A DNA stretch of 64,000 nucleotides from JAGLON01 sp041394985 (GTDB lineage: Bacteria > Zixibacteria > MSB-5A5 > GN15 > JAAZOE01), in the NCBI GenBank assembly GCA_041394985.1, contig JAWLBI010000001.1:2108001-2172000 (forward strand). Reading direction: 5' to 3'. Made by a program: the position numbers and the translations under genes. Position 1 is the first letter of the stretch; each line of letters starts with the position of its first letter. A model generated the notes under the pieces. The model saw nothing but the letters and a program-made list of their open reading frames with translations, did no database searches and was not told where the DNA came from. This document shows, piece by piece, positions 8,676 to 17,383 of this stretch.

Positions 8676-9128
8676 ATGAAAGTCAAATCATTGTTTTTAG
8701 TCGTCTTGTTTCTGACGGCGCTCATTGGGTGTGAGGCGGAGACAAATATCCCCCGGGATGAGATTCCTCTTATTAAGGAATCGGTGACGGCGCTGGAGAA
8801 TGTCATCAAGCGCGGTGACGATATCTATTTTGACTCGCTGGCATCGTCCGAGGTGGCGAAATCGGCAAATGATGTAGCCAAGATTCATGATTTTATCTTT
8901 TCCGATGGGCCAGGCGAGTTTTCGGGATTTACCGAAAAGCAGATCGTGTATCGCGAGGATATCGCTCGAGTCGATTGCAAAATCAATAGTCCTGATGGGC
9001 CGGGGAGAGCGGTGACGATTACGTTCAAGAAAGAAGGGCCGGTCTGGCTGTTCAAGAATATCGAGGCAGGGCAGGATGAAAAGGCGATTCCGATTATGCC
9101 GGATACAACCAAAGTGGATGAAGAATAG
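8676..9128 (+). CDS. small outer-membrane-type lipoprotein of unknown function
   Basis: The N-terminus 'MKVKSLFLVVLFLTALIGC' ends in a lipobox (LIGC, Cys19), so the mature protein is lipidated. The residue after the cysteine is Glu rather than Asp, which does not suggest inner-membrane retention. The mature part (about 130 residues) has the alternating pattern of a small NTF2/DUF4878-like domain ('VTITFKKEGPVWLFKNIE' near the end resembles the final strands), but this is a guess. It starts one base after the upstream stop, so it is in the same operon, and it is followed by a strong terminator. Confidence 0.75.
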   Translation: MKVKSLFLVVLFLTALIGCEAETNIPRDEIPLIKESVTALENVIKRGDDIYFDSLASSEVAKSANDVAKIHDFIFSDGPGEFSGFTEKQIVYREDIARVDCKINSPDGPGRAVTITFKKEGPVWLFKNIEAGQDEKAIPIMPDTTKVDEE

Positions 9129-9211
9129 CGTTTATTCTCCCGTAAGATACTTGAAGCATTAACGGGTGGATTTCAAACGAATACTTCGATAATTCAGCGA
9201 TACAATTGAAA

Positions 9212-9240
9212 AAGGCTCCGCGGGTGCGGAGCCTTTTTTT
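9212..9240. terminator. bidirectional terminator between convergent genes
   Basis: Ten-base perfect stem AAGGCTCCGC / GCGGAGCCTT (9212-9221 with 9226-9235), four-base loop, T run on the plus strand and A run on the other side. It can serve the lipoprotein gene and the S41 protease gene. Confidence 0.9.
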
Positions 9241-9278
9241 AGTTACGAATATACGAATGTGCGCGTAGGTCGAATGCT

Positions 9279-11132
9279 TTACAATTCGGCTTTCTTGATG
9301 CCTTCGGTGATAACGTTGGAATATTCCTTGTCGTTCGTTATCAACTCCAGTGCCTGCTTGACGACCGGGTCGGATTTGAGGACGATGCCCTCATAGAGCC
9401 CGCGCTGGCCATACAGCTTGGTAAGGACTTCGCGGCGAATGGAGCGCTTGATATAATCCAGCGAGCGGTCGAAGTCGGCCTCTTTTTCCTTTTCAACGAG
9501 TCCTTCAAGCTGCTTCAGGGATTCGGAGAAGAGATCTTCTTTTTCCTCTTCCGCAACAACGTCTTTCATTTCGTCAAGCGATACTTCAAGGGAGGTCTTA
9601 TAATCGAATTCCTTTTCCTTGAGGAACTGCTTGAACTCGGCGATAATGGCGTCGGTAACCTGGAAATTCTCGTTGATTTCCGGGTGCTCGGAAGAATACT
9701 TGACGCCGAAGTCGAAGAACATCGATTTGCCGTCGAGGTTTATTTCGATCGGATGCCAGGTTTCCGGTTCGATGTCGATATCGGGAACGATGCCGCCGCC
9801 GCCATAGACAATGCGTCCGCCGTTAGTGTAAAAGATTTCTTTTTCATCTTCAGTGGCCAGTGAATCGAGATTCGCGATGTCTTCGTCGTACAAGTCAGTG
9901 CCGCGCTTATGATTTCGCTCGGGGCGCTGGATGCATCGACCGGAGGGGATATAATATTTCGCTGTTGTCAGCTTCAGGGCAATGCTCTGGTCGGCGCCGG
10001 CCGGGAAGAGCTGCTGGACGAGACCCTTGCCGTAGGTCGTCTGACCCATGATGATACCGCGGTCCCAATCCTGAACCGCACCGGCAACGATTTCGGAGGC
10101 CGAAGCCGTGCCGCCATTAACGAGAATCACCAATTTGCCTTCGGGGAACGGCGGAGTATGGCTCGTATAGTAGTAGCGTTCGGAATCTAAATCGCGGCCG
10201 CGTGTAAAGACGACTGTCTGAGCACTGTCCAAAAACAGGTTGGCGGTTTCGACAGCCTGATCGAGCAATCCGCCGCCGTTGGAGCGAAGATCAAAAATGA
10301 GCCCTTCGACTTTTTTCTGGCTCTGTAGATCGGCAATCGCCATACGCAGCTCATTGCTGGTCTCCTCGGCGAATCGAGACAGGCGCAGGTAGCCGATATT
10401 GGTGCCGGGGAAAAATCCGTAATAATTGACGGATTTCAATTCGATGACGGCCCGCTCGACATCATATTCCAGATAGTCCGGGACACCCATCCGCTTGATA
10501 GTCAAATGCACCGTCGTACCGGCGTCGCCGCGCATCAGGTTGGCGGCGTCCTGGGTGTTCATATTGAGCGTTTCGGTCGTATCGATTTTCCAGATGATAT
10601 CACCGGCCTGGAGTCCCAGACGATAGGCCGGGCTGCCCTCGATCGGCGTGACGATGCGAATGCGGTCGCCGCGGCTGTCGATCTGCATGCCGAGACCCTC
10701 GTATTTGCCGTGGGTCGATTCCATCAATTGGTCGTAGTTTTGTTCTTCAAGAAGCACGGAGAAGGGGTCGAGGTCCTCGAGCATACCCTTGATACCGGCC
10801 CGGATCAACTTCTTGGCATCGACTTCTTCCATGTAGCGGTTCTTGATGCGATAGGCCATTTCATTGAATATCTTGATATTTTTATACAGCGTCTCCGGAG
10901 TATCGGGCTGTTCGGTTTGCTGCTGGAATCCCTGCTGCTCCTTGGCATCAATCGTCATCGTGTCGGCATAGATCGGCATATCGTTGATGCTGGCATGCAG
11001 CTCATTGAACAGCTGATCCGCCTCGGCATTATTTGCCTGGATCGCAATGCCGTCATCCGCGGTCCATATCAGGGCAATCGCCACGATGGACAGGGCGCAA
11101 ACTTGTAGTATAAATCTCCGCAGAGGTGTCAT
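9279..11132 (-). CDS. C-terminal processing peptidase (S41 family) with PDZ domain
   Basis: Periplasmic tail-specific serine protease. It has a signal peptide (1-30), an N-terminal helical region, a PDZ domain (about 145-225, 'GLGMQIDSRGDRIRIV' onward) that recognises C-terminal tails, and the S41 catalytic core with the Ser/Lys dyad in 'NGGTASASEIVAGA' and 'TTYGKGLVQQ', preceded by the oxyanion loop 'DLRSNGGG'. The C-terminal 170 residues are helical and charged, longer than in CtpA, so the total of 617 residues is above the usual 400-550. A strong ribosome binding site (GAGGAGG) supports the start. It is monocistronic and bounded by a terminator. Confidence 0.93.
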   Translation of the reverse strand: MTPLRRFILQVCALSIVAIALIWTADDGIAIQANNAEADQLFNELHASINDMPIYADTMTIDAKEQQGFQQQTEQPDTPETLYKNIKIFNEMAYRIKNRYMEEVDAKKLIRAGIKGMLEDLDPFSVLLEEQNYDQLMESTHGKYEGLGMQIDSRGDRIRIVTPIEGSPAYRLGLQAGDIIWKIDTTETLNMNTQDAANLMRGDAGTTVHLTIKRMGVPDYLEYDVERAVIELKSVNYYGFFPGTNIGYLRLSRFAEETSNELRMAIADLQSQKKVEGLIFDLRSNGGGLLDQAVETANLFLDSAQTVVFTRGRDLDSERYYYTSHTPPFPEGKLVILVNGGTASASEIVAGAVQDWDRGIIMGQTTYGKGLVQQLFPAGADQSIALKLTTAKYYIPSGRCIQRPERNHKRGTDLYDEDIANLDSLATEDEKEIFYTNGGRIVYGGGGIVPDIDIEPETWHPIEINLDGKSMFFDFGVKYSSEHPEINENFQVTDAIIAEFKQFLKEKEFDYKTSLEVSLDEMKDVVAEEEKEDLFSESLKQLEGLVEKEKEADFDRSLDYIKRSIRREVLTKLYGQRGLYEGIVLKSDPVVKQALELITNDKEYSNVITEGIKKAEL

Positions 11133-11491
11133 TTATGGCCTCCTCACAGGCTTTTCGAGCACTTGTTAACGTACGCACACAACATACATAAAACTTCCAA
11201 CTGGAGTAAAGCAAAAAAGCGTCCAGAAGAAATCAGGGTGTTCTATTGTTCTTAAACGCCAAAGAGTTAGCATTGGTTTCAAAGTTTGAACATAATTTTT
11301 ACGAAAGTGCAACAGGTTGTTTGTCAAAGAGTTAACAAGGTGTACTCAATACAGATGTCTCTATATATATGTTACTAACAGGACGAAGTCGGCGTTGGAA
11401 TTGTGCATCGACATGCATACTTCAGGCAAGTTTTTCACAAAGGCATGATTGTATGATTGACAGCAGCAGTCCGGCGGGATATTTTCCTGCC
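11133..11491. other. divergent intergenic region, no gene seen
   Basis: About 360 AT-rich bases between the S41 protease and HAD phosphatase genes. They must carry both promoters. I see an imperfect repeat CAAAGAGTTARCA at 11260-11272 and 11325-11337 (65 bases apart), which could be a regulator site, and no convincing small gene. The HAD frame extends left to 11369, but those residues are not conserved. Confidence 0.4.
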
Positions 11492-12130
11492 ATGTTCGAA
11501 GGAATTTCAACGATTATTTTTGATCTTGACGGGACACTCATCGATTCCTCAACCGGCGTGATAGCGGCGACGAATTATGCGCTGGAAAGTCTCGGTCAGC
11601 CGAAGCGGTCGGACGAAGAGATTAAGCGGTTTATCGGCCATCCGCTGGATGAGATGTTTCCGGCCTTCTGTGATGCACCGCTGAGTGACCTGAAGGCGAA
11701 ATTTCAGGAAAAGGCAAAGGACACGGTCGTGTCATCCGCAATTATATTGCCGGAAGTTGATGTGACACTCCCTGAATTAGTTTCGCGAGGGTATACGCTG
11801 GGGATTGCCACGACGAAGTTTTCGAATCATACCGAGGGCACGGTGAAGAAGTTCGGCTGGGATCGGTTTTTCTCGGCATTGACATCGGGGAACGAAGTGA
11901 AGCGAGTAAAGCCGGCGCCGGATATTATTCTGTTGGCGATGGAGCGGTTGCATGCCGATCCGGCATCGACTATAATGGTCGGCGATACGATCAATGATGT
12001 CGTGGCGGCGCATGATGCGGGCATTCCTGTCATAACGATTAAATCGCCTTTCGGCGATGACGGCGCGGCATTGCGAGAGGCCGATTGTGTGCTCGATTCA
12101 TTCGGAGAATTATTGCGCGTTTTCACATAA
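11492..12130 (+). CDS. HAD-family phosphatase, phosphoglycolate phosphatase-like
   Basis: Haloacid dehalogenase hydrolase with a helical cap. Motif I is 'FDLDGTLIDS' (Asp10, Asp12 from the chosen start), motif II is 'GIATTKFSN', motif III is the lysine in 'RVKPAPD', and motif IV is 'VGDTINDV'. The fold and cap place it near phosphoglycolate phosphatase or pyrophosphatase PpaX, but the substrate cannot be fixed. I chose the ATG at 11492 because motif I normally lies within the first dozen residues; an ATG at 11453 with a nearby AAAGG would add 13 residues and is a real alternative. The Ogt gene follows 14 bases later. Confidence 0.85.
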   Translation: MFEGISTIIFDLDGTLIDSSTGVIAATNYALESLGQPKRSDEEIKRFIGHPLDEMFPAFCDAPLSDLKAKFQEKAKDTVVSSAIILPEVDVTLPELVSRGYTLGIATTKFSNHTEGTVKKFGWDRFFSALTSGNEVKRVKPAPDIILLAMERLHADPASTIMVGDTINDVVAAHDAGIPVITIKSPFGDDGAALREADCVLDSFGELLRVFT

Positions 12131-12144
12131 GCCATGGGAAGGCT

Positions 12145-12654
12145 ATGTCCAATCTGTACAAGTATACTATGCCGAGTATTGTCGGTGATATCGTGTTGCT
12201 GACATCGGAGAAGGGGCTTTGCTTTGTCGGTCTGCCGAATATCGAGCAGGCGATAGTGGATCGGTTCGTCAAGCGGAATTATCCCGAGGCGACGGTAATG
12301 GATGATTTGCAGAAAAACAAGCGGGCATTCACACAGATAAAGTCGTATCTGGATGGAAAGCTTACCCGGTTCGAGCTCGATCTCGATTTATGCGTCGACG
12401 GATTCACGCGCGAGGTGCTCGATGTCGTCGCCCGGATTCCATACGGCGAATTGCGGACGTATAAAGAAATCGCAAAGGCCATCGGTCAACCGGGTGCGGC
12501 TCAGGCAGTCGGCAATGCCAATGGGGCAAACCCGATTCCGATTATCATTCCCTGTCATCGTGTCGTTGCCTCGAATGGGTTGGGCGGCTATGGCGGCGGA
12601 TTGGCCTTAAAGAAAAAACTGTTGGCTATCGAGCAAAAAGATACGCTTTTTTAA
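12145..12654 (+). CDS. ogt: methylated-DNA-protein-cysteine methyltransferase (Ogt type)
   Basis: Suicide repair protein that takes the methyl group from O6-methylguanine in DNA onto its own cysteine. The active site is 'IPCHRV' with Cys137, preceded by the DNA-recognition helix ('GELRTYKEIA') and the Asn/Gly-rich 'NANGANP' segment; it ends with 'GYGGGLALKKKLL'. The 169-residue length is typical. The ATG at 12145 is favoured by a GGGAAGG site. It is the first of two such enzymes within 1.6 kb and lies in the same direction as adaA, so this small block looks like a dedicated alkylation-repair cluster. Confidence 0.93.
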   Translation: MSNLYKYTMPSIVGDIVLLTSEKGLCFVGLPNIEQAIVDRFVKRNYPEATVMDDLQKNKRAFTQIKSYLDGKLTRFELDLDLCVDGFTREVLDVVARIPYGELRTYKEIAKAIGQPGAAQAVGNANGANPIPIIIPCHRVVASNGLGGYGGGLALKKKLLAIEQKDTLF

Positions 12655-12708
12655 CTTCCTTGCCCGAAATTCGGTAGCTAATCATTTCCATTCTCGTATG
12701 TTCTGTAC

Positions 12709-13248
12709 ATGACTCGCTTATCGTACAAAAAAATGGTGTCGGAGATGTCGGCCAATAATGCCGCGTATGACGGCAAATTCTATGTCGGCGTGATATCGAC
12801 CGGGATTTACTGTTTGCCGTCCTGCAAGGCGAAACTGCCGTTGCTGAAGAATGTCGTATTCTTTGACAGCCGGGAGGAGGCAATAGCCTCGGGGCTGCGC
12901 GGGTGCAAACGGTGCCGGTCGGAGTCGTTTCCCGATGTCTTGCCGCAATGGCTGCACGATGTGCTCACCTATATGAATCAGCATCGAACAGCTCGCCTAA
13001 ATGAGCGGCAACTATCTGATTTGACGGGGGTGAACATAACGACGGTGCGGCGATATTTCAAGAGACATCTCGGAATTACGCCGCTGTCGTTTCATCGCAT
13101 CGTGCGGCTCAATTATGCTCGCCAGATGCTGGAAGAGGGGCAGGATTTTCTGGCGGCCGCATTCGAGGCCGGTTGGGAGTCAGCCAGCGGTTTTCGCGAG
13201 GCGTTCAGGAAGCATTTCGGTTGTCCGCCGGGAAGGATAAATCAATGA
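12709..13248 (+). CDS. adaA: AdaA: methylphosphotriester methyltransferase and AraC-type regulator
   Basis: Corresponds to the N-terminal half of E. coli Ada and to Bacillus AdaA. The zinc-cysteine methyl acceptor domain carries Cys35, Cys39, Cys66 and Cys69 ('GIYCLPSCKAK', 'GCKRCR'); Cys35 is the expected acceptor of methyl from DNA phosphotriesters. Residues about 85-179 form an AraC helix-turn-helix pair. Methylation would turn the protein into an activator of its own operon. The 179-residue length is right for the split form. Its TGA overlaps the ATG of the next gene (ATGA), as expected for an adaA-adaB operon. Confidence 0.92.
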   Translation: MTRLSYKKMVSEMSANNAAYDGKFYVGVISTGIYCLPSCKAKLPLLKNVVFFDSREEAIASGLRGCKRCRSESFPDVLPQWLHDVLTYMNQHRTARLNERQLSDLTGVNITTVRRYFKRHLGITPLSFHRIVRLNYARQMLEEGQDFLAAAFEAGWESASGFREAFRKHFGCPPGRINQ

Positions 13249-13758
13249 TGAAGCAGATTGTGTATCGGACTATTGAGAATGAGCTGGGGGATATGATTGC
13301 CGGGGCCACCGAGGATGGGGTCGTTTTTTTTGGAGTGGCAGGATCGCGGCGGAGTGGAGCGGATATTGCATCGCGTGACCAAGCGGTATAAATCGGAGCC
13401 TGTGCCGGGAACGAGTCGGCATCTCGATCAATTGGAGAAGGAACTCGGTGAATATTTCGCCGGGCGGCGGTCGAAATTCGATGTCGCGGTCGATGTAACC
13501 GGAACCAGATTTGAGCGTACCGTGTGGGAGCAACTTAATGCAATACCATGCGGCAAAACGAAAACGTATGGTGAGATCGCGTCGATTATTCAAAAACCGA
13601 AGGCGCCACGGGCGGTCGGCAGAGCATGCGGCGCAAATTATCTGGCGATCGTTATCCCGTGCCATCGGGTTATCGAGGCAAACGGTAATCTGCGCGGGTA
13701 TGGCGGCAGGGTGTGGCGCAAGAAGAGATTGCTCCAGATCGAAGGAGCAATCGAATAG
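13245..13758 (+). pseudogene. adaB: AdaB: O6-methylguanine methyltransferase, frameshifted at a T8 run
   Basis: The frame opened by the ATG at 13245 gives 'MMKQIVYRTIENELGDMIAG...' and then loses homology at the run of eight T (13324-13331). The rest of the enzyme continues in another frame to 13758 and contains 'EWQDRGG', the helix 'GKTKTYGEIA', and the active-site motif 'IPCHRV'. With seven T instead of eight, the protein reads smoothly through 'VVFLEWQDR', as in Ogt/AdaB proteins. So the gene is otherwise intact, about 170 residues, with one surplus T. It may be a true pseudogene, a sequencing/assembly error, or a gene read by slippage on the T run; the sequence alone cannot decide. The start overlaps the adaA stop. 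Confidence 0.85.
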
Positions 13759-13767
13759 CATTATCAA

Positions 13768-14646
13768 TCAGGCATGGGCCGTCAGGGGAATGATAAACGG
13801 CTTGTGCTCGACCGGGCATTCGCCCATCAGGTGGGTGTTGTTGTCCTCGTCGGCCGGTTCGGTCGAGATATTCTCAAGATTCAATTTATCGACCATGAAG
13901 AGAAATTCTGCCCGGTCGGAAGATTCGCCGGACAGATAGGGATATATCTGATTGAATGTGGGCATCTGTTCGGCAATGATATCATATACGATGATGCGAT
14001 TATTCTTGTGAGCGAACAGGACGATACAATCGAGTCCCGGAATATAATGAACCATGTTCTTTAGACCATAGAGGCACCAGAACATGATGAGTTTCGGATG
14101 CTGGATAGCCCATAGCTCCGACACCGGGGCGCGGCGGCTTGCGAGCTCATAGACCCGCTTGCGATCCTTGGGATCATCCATGTTTAATTTATATATGCCG
14201 GATTGAGCCGGGCGAGGAGAAATTTTCGTGACGAATTTGTGTTCTCGGACCGGGCGGAAACCGCATCTCTGATAAAAGGCGACGGCATTGGTATCGGAAA
14301 ACAGGAAGAAGAAGTCATGGTCTATTTTAAATCGGTCGAGCGCGATTGTGGTAAGCTCTCGGTTGAGGCCCTGGCGGCGGTATTCCTCGAGCGTGGCGAC
14401 GCCGGAAAACTGTCCGAGTTTCGCCGGTTTACCGTCAATAACGGCATCCAGAGAAAACATGCAGACGTGTGAGATGATGTTACCGGTATCGTCAAAATAT
14501 GTGAAGGGATGGTAGTTATCATAATCCCAATAGCCGGCCGTATCCCAGGCGGTCAGATTCAAGCCGAAAATGAAGTCCAGGAATGAAATGAAATGCGATT
14601 TCAGTTTCGTATCGCGCCAGTAATCGATGTGCAGCGTTCTATTCAC
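13768..14646 (-). CDS. GNAT-family acetyltransferase, 292 residues
   Basis: Acetyl-CoA-dependent N-acetyltransferase fold in the first half: beta strand 'GQFSGVATLEEYRRQGLNRE' with the pyrophosphate-binding loop 'RRQGLN', then 'LFSDTNAVAFYQRCGFRPV'. The second half (about 150-292) looks like a degenerate second GNAT or sterol-carrier-like domain and includes aromatic strands. The substrate is unknown. It is convergent with the ada cluster, with only nine bases between stops. The start at 14646 is the only ATG that includes the first conserved strand. Confidence 0.75.
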   Translation of the reverse strand: MNRTLHIDYWRDTKLKSHFISFLDFIFGLNLTAWDTAGYWDYDNYHPFTYFDDTGNIISHVCMFSLDAVIDGKPAKLGQFSGVATLEEYRRQGLNRELTTIALDRFKIDHDFFFLFSDTNAVAFYQRCGFRPVREHKFVTKISPRPAQSGIYKLNMDDPKDRKRVYELASRRAPVSELWAIQHPKLIMFWCLYGLKNMVHYIPGLDCIVLFAHKNNRIIVYDIIAEQMPTFNQIYPYLSGESSDRAEFLFMVDKLNLENISTEPADEDNNTHLMGECPVEHKPFIIPLTAHA

Positions 14647-14692
14647 GGCTCAGTTCTCCCGGTTATATCGTAAGCCGTGAATATAAACAAAA

Positions 14693-14717
14693 AACCCCGC
14701 ATCACGCGGGGTTTTTT
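14693..14717. terminator. terminator downstream of the subtilase gene
   Basis: Eight-base stem AACCCCGC / GCGGGGTT (14693-14700 with 14706-14713) and a five-base loop, with T runs on both strands. It mainly serves the leftward protease gene ending at 14728. Confidence 0.85.
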
Positions 14718-14727
14718 GCGAAAATCA

Positions 14728-17070
14728 TCAGATATCATTCGGTGGCGGACCGCTTCGGAATATATAGTTTACGAGGTATACTGCGTCGCCGATGTTGATG
14801 GAGAAATCGAAATTGGCATCGGCGGATTCAATGGTGATCGGCGCCTCGCCGCCTTTGAAAATATAACTGATGAGATACACGGGGTCGCCGATGTTGATTG
14901 TCCCATCGTTGTTTGCGTCGCCTCGAATGACATCGTGGATAAATACGCCGCCGCCATTCGTGAACGGCTGATATGCGATCTGGTTGGTCGTCAATTCCAG
15001 CGACTTTCCGGCAACCGTGACGGTATCGACGGAGACTATCGACGGGCCGAAGGCATATTCATCGGTATCGAAGTACAAAATCATGATCGGTCCTGAGCCG
15101 GGGGCAAGAGGCGTGCCATCCGGAGTAAAGCGGATGGCCTGCTGAGTACCGGCAGTATTCGTGCCGATCACCGAGGTCGTATATCCCTCGGATCGGGTTC
15201 CGGCAGTAGACATCGAGTCAAGTGATAGCACCGACCCCTGCGAGAAGTCGACCGTAATCGTGAAGCTGATCAGCTCCTGCGAATTCGTCAGGTTTACTTC
15301 GACGGCACTTTGCTGACCGGCATACACGGTATCGGTTGAGAAAGTCAGGGTATCGGCCAGAACGACGATATAGTCTTCTTCGGTCGTTGTGATATTGCCG
15401 AAGGCCGTTTGAATAGTCAGTCCGACAGTGTAGAGGCCGGGAGTCGTATACTCGTGGATTGGATTTTCGACAAACGAGGAATCGCCGTCTCCGAGTGACC
15501 AGGCCCAGCCGGTAGCATCGACGGTGGAACTATCTGCGAAATTTACGGTCAATGGCGCCTGACCGGCGGTTACATCGGAGGATATTTTTGCTCCCCAGTG
15601 CAGGGCGGCGTCGAGGTCGATTAATCCCCAGCCATAGTTATTATCGGGGGATGATGCCTGATCGGCTGTCTCTATCATGGCTCGGCGGACCAGGGCCGGC
15701 GTGAATTCGGGGCGCATACCGAGGATAACCGCGGCGCAGCCTCCGGCCAGCGGGCAGGAGAGCGACGTGCCGTTGGCGAAGGTATAACTCGTTGTGGTTG
15801 TCGGGCTGGCGCAATAAGTTGAAACGCCCTGGGCGACGACTTCCGGTTTGGTGCGGCCGTCGAATGACGGACCGCGCGAGGAGAAGCTGGCAATCGTTCT
15901 CGTCGAACTGACGGCGCCGACTGAAATGGATTCGAAAGCATCGGAAGGAGCGGTCAGAGTTCCGGACGAGGGGCCTTCGTTGCCCATCGATGTGACAACG
16001 ACGATGCCGAGGTCGGCCGCGAGGTTTGCCGCGATCGTGATTGTCGCCGTTTCACCATCGAAATCGGAATAGGTATACCAGTCGGAATAACCGAGGGACG
16101 AGGATATGACATCGGCGCCGATAGAGTCGGCCCATTCGACCGCTGCGGCCCAATTGTCTTCTTCTACCGGCGTTTCCGAGCGGACATCTTCGGTTTTGGC
16201 AAGAATAAATGAGGCGCCGTAGGCAGGACCGTAAATTTCACCACTCTTGGCGCCGCCGAGTGTCGACCAGGTCAGCGTGCCGTGGCGGTGCTGATCGCTT
16301 ACATCCTCGAGCTCGTTCTGAGTATTCCCGTCGTCAAAAACAAAATCCCATTCGGCCAGGACGCGACCATCGGTAAAAGCGGAGGCGAATGCCTCATGGT
16401 CTTTGCGATAGCCGGTGTCGAGCATGGCGACGATAACGCCTTCGCCGTTATGCCCCTTGTCATGCACCACCGGGACATTGATTTGCTGAAGCTGTCCGAG
16501 CGATGTGCCGTAGTTCAGAAAGGAGGCGTCTTTATCGGTGGGGATATAGACCGGTTCCGGAGGCGTTTGGCTTTCGGTAACTCTTTCTTTGGAAAAGGCG
16601 GCGACGGGCCGAATTTTCGCGACAAAAGGTAACTGGTTTATTTCATCGATTTGCTCTATTGTCATATAAAAGCTGGCGGCATTGAGCCAGCGGGAGACTC
16701 GTTTGACCTTCGGGCCGCGAGCCGTGATGGCGTTGACATACTTTTTCTCGACCGGCAAATCGAGAAAGGTGATATGATCGAGGCCCATTTTTTTGCGGCG
16801 GCCGAGCGTTTCGTCGGTGAGGGTGACGGCGGCTGCCTTTTGCTGAAACTCTGCCTGGTTATTCACGCCTTTGTCGGTGAAGTAAACCCAGACTTTGACG
16901 GTACCGTCATCAAGGCGCGGCCGCAAAAATGTTTTGACGGCCTCGATTTGATTTCCGGTTTCTTTGGCTCTGGTGATGGCGGCGGGAGTGAGGATATCAT
17001 CGACGGCCAGGAGTTGGCCGCAGAGGATAAATACAAGTAATGCGATGAGACTCGTGCGCGGTGCCTTCAT
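14728..17070 (-). CDS. secreted subtilisin-like protease with PKD, cohesin-like and dockerin-like modules
   Basis: A 780-residue exported S8 protease. There is a signal peptide (1-22), an inhibitor-like propeptide (about 25-160) and a catalytic domain (about 200-490) with the triad Asp218 ('AMLDTG'), His263 ('HRHGTLTW') and Ser436 ('NGTSLSCP'), plus the oxyanion Asn364. A PKD domain follows (about 495-570, 'WSLGDGDSSF'), then a beta-rich cohesin-like domain (about 575-705). The end has two type I dockerin-like calcium loops ('GDANNDGTINIGDPVYLISY' and a second copy). Such dockerin tails are frequent in Zixibacteria-type genomes and may anchor the enzyme to surface cohesins. It is followed by a terminator. 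Confidence 0.93.
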   Translation of the reverse strand: MKAPRTSLIALLVFILCGQLLAVDDILTPAAITRAKETGNQIEAVKTFLRPRLDDGTVKVWVYFTDKGVNNQAEFQQKAAAVTLTDETLGRRKKMGLDHITFLDLPVEKKYVNAITARGPKVKRVSRWLNAASFYMTIEQIDEINQLPFVAKIRPVAAFSKERVTESQTPPEPVYIPTDKDASFLNYGTSLGQLQQINVPVVHDKGHNGEGVIVAMLDTGYRKDHEAFASAFTDGRVLAEWDFVFDDGNTQNELEDVSDQHRHGTLTWSTLGGAKSGEIYGPAYGASFILAKTEDVRSETPVEEDNWAAAVEWADSIGADVISSSLGYSDWYTYSDFDGETATITIAANLAADLGIVVVTSMGNEGPSSGTLTAPSDAFESISVGAVSSTRTIASFSSRGPSFDGRTKPEVVAQGVSTYCASPTTTTSYTFANGTSLSCPLAGGCAAVILGMRPEFTPALVRRAMIETADQASSPDNNYGWGLIDLDAALHWGAKISSDVTAGQAPLTVNFADSSTVDATGWAWSLGDGDSSFVENPIHEYTTPGLYTVGLTIQTAFGNITTTEEDYIVVLADTLTFSTDTVYAGQQSAVEVNLTNSQELISFTITVDFSQGSVLSLDSMSTAGTRSEGYTTSVIGTNTAGTQQAIRFTPDGTPLAPGSGPIMILYFDTDEYAFGPSIVSVDTVTVAGKSLELTTNQIAYQPFTNGGGVFIHDVIRGDANNDGTINIGDPVYLISYIFKGGEAPITIESADANFDFSINIGDAVYLVNYIFRSGPPPNDI

Positions 17071-17383
17071 GATTTCCCCTTAATACTCTTAAAATTCAGG
17101 CAAGTATGCTCTTACCGTCAATTTAAACCACAATAATAATCTGTCAATTGCTTAATCTTGATAACCGCCCACATATATGGGATTGTTCCCATAAAAATAA
17201 CCGGAACGAGGGGGCGGTTGTTTCAAACCGGCGCTGATTCGTAAAAGTTATAACATTTATATATAACGAGTTAGGGGTAATAATCGGGTAAAATATTCGA
17301 TTTGGAACGTCAGGCACCGGAATTGCGAGAGTACCTGCGGCGATGTTGTGAAAAACGCCGCAATTTTAGCAAGGCAGGATTAT
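17071..17383. other. intergenic region with structured 5' leader of the pilin gene
   Basis: No gene seen. It holds a nested hairpin: outer stem AACCGCCC (17163-17170) with GGGCGGTT (17212-17219), and inner perfect hairpin TATGGGA-TTGT-TCCCATA (17176-17193). A second hairpin GCGGCG / CGCCGC (17337-17342 with 17356-17361) lies just before the pilin start. The divergent promoters of the protease and pilin genes must also be here. I checked for the conserved core of c-di-GMP-I riboswitches and did not find it. Confidence 0.45.

Noticed and set aside
17220..17383. c-di-GMP-I riboswitch before the pilin gene
   Set aside because: The conserved GGACGCAAAG-type core and tetraloop receptor are not present.
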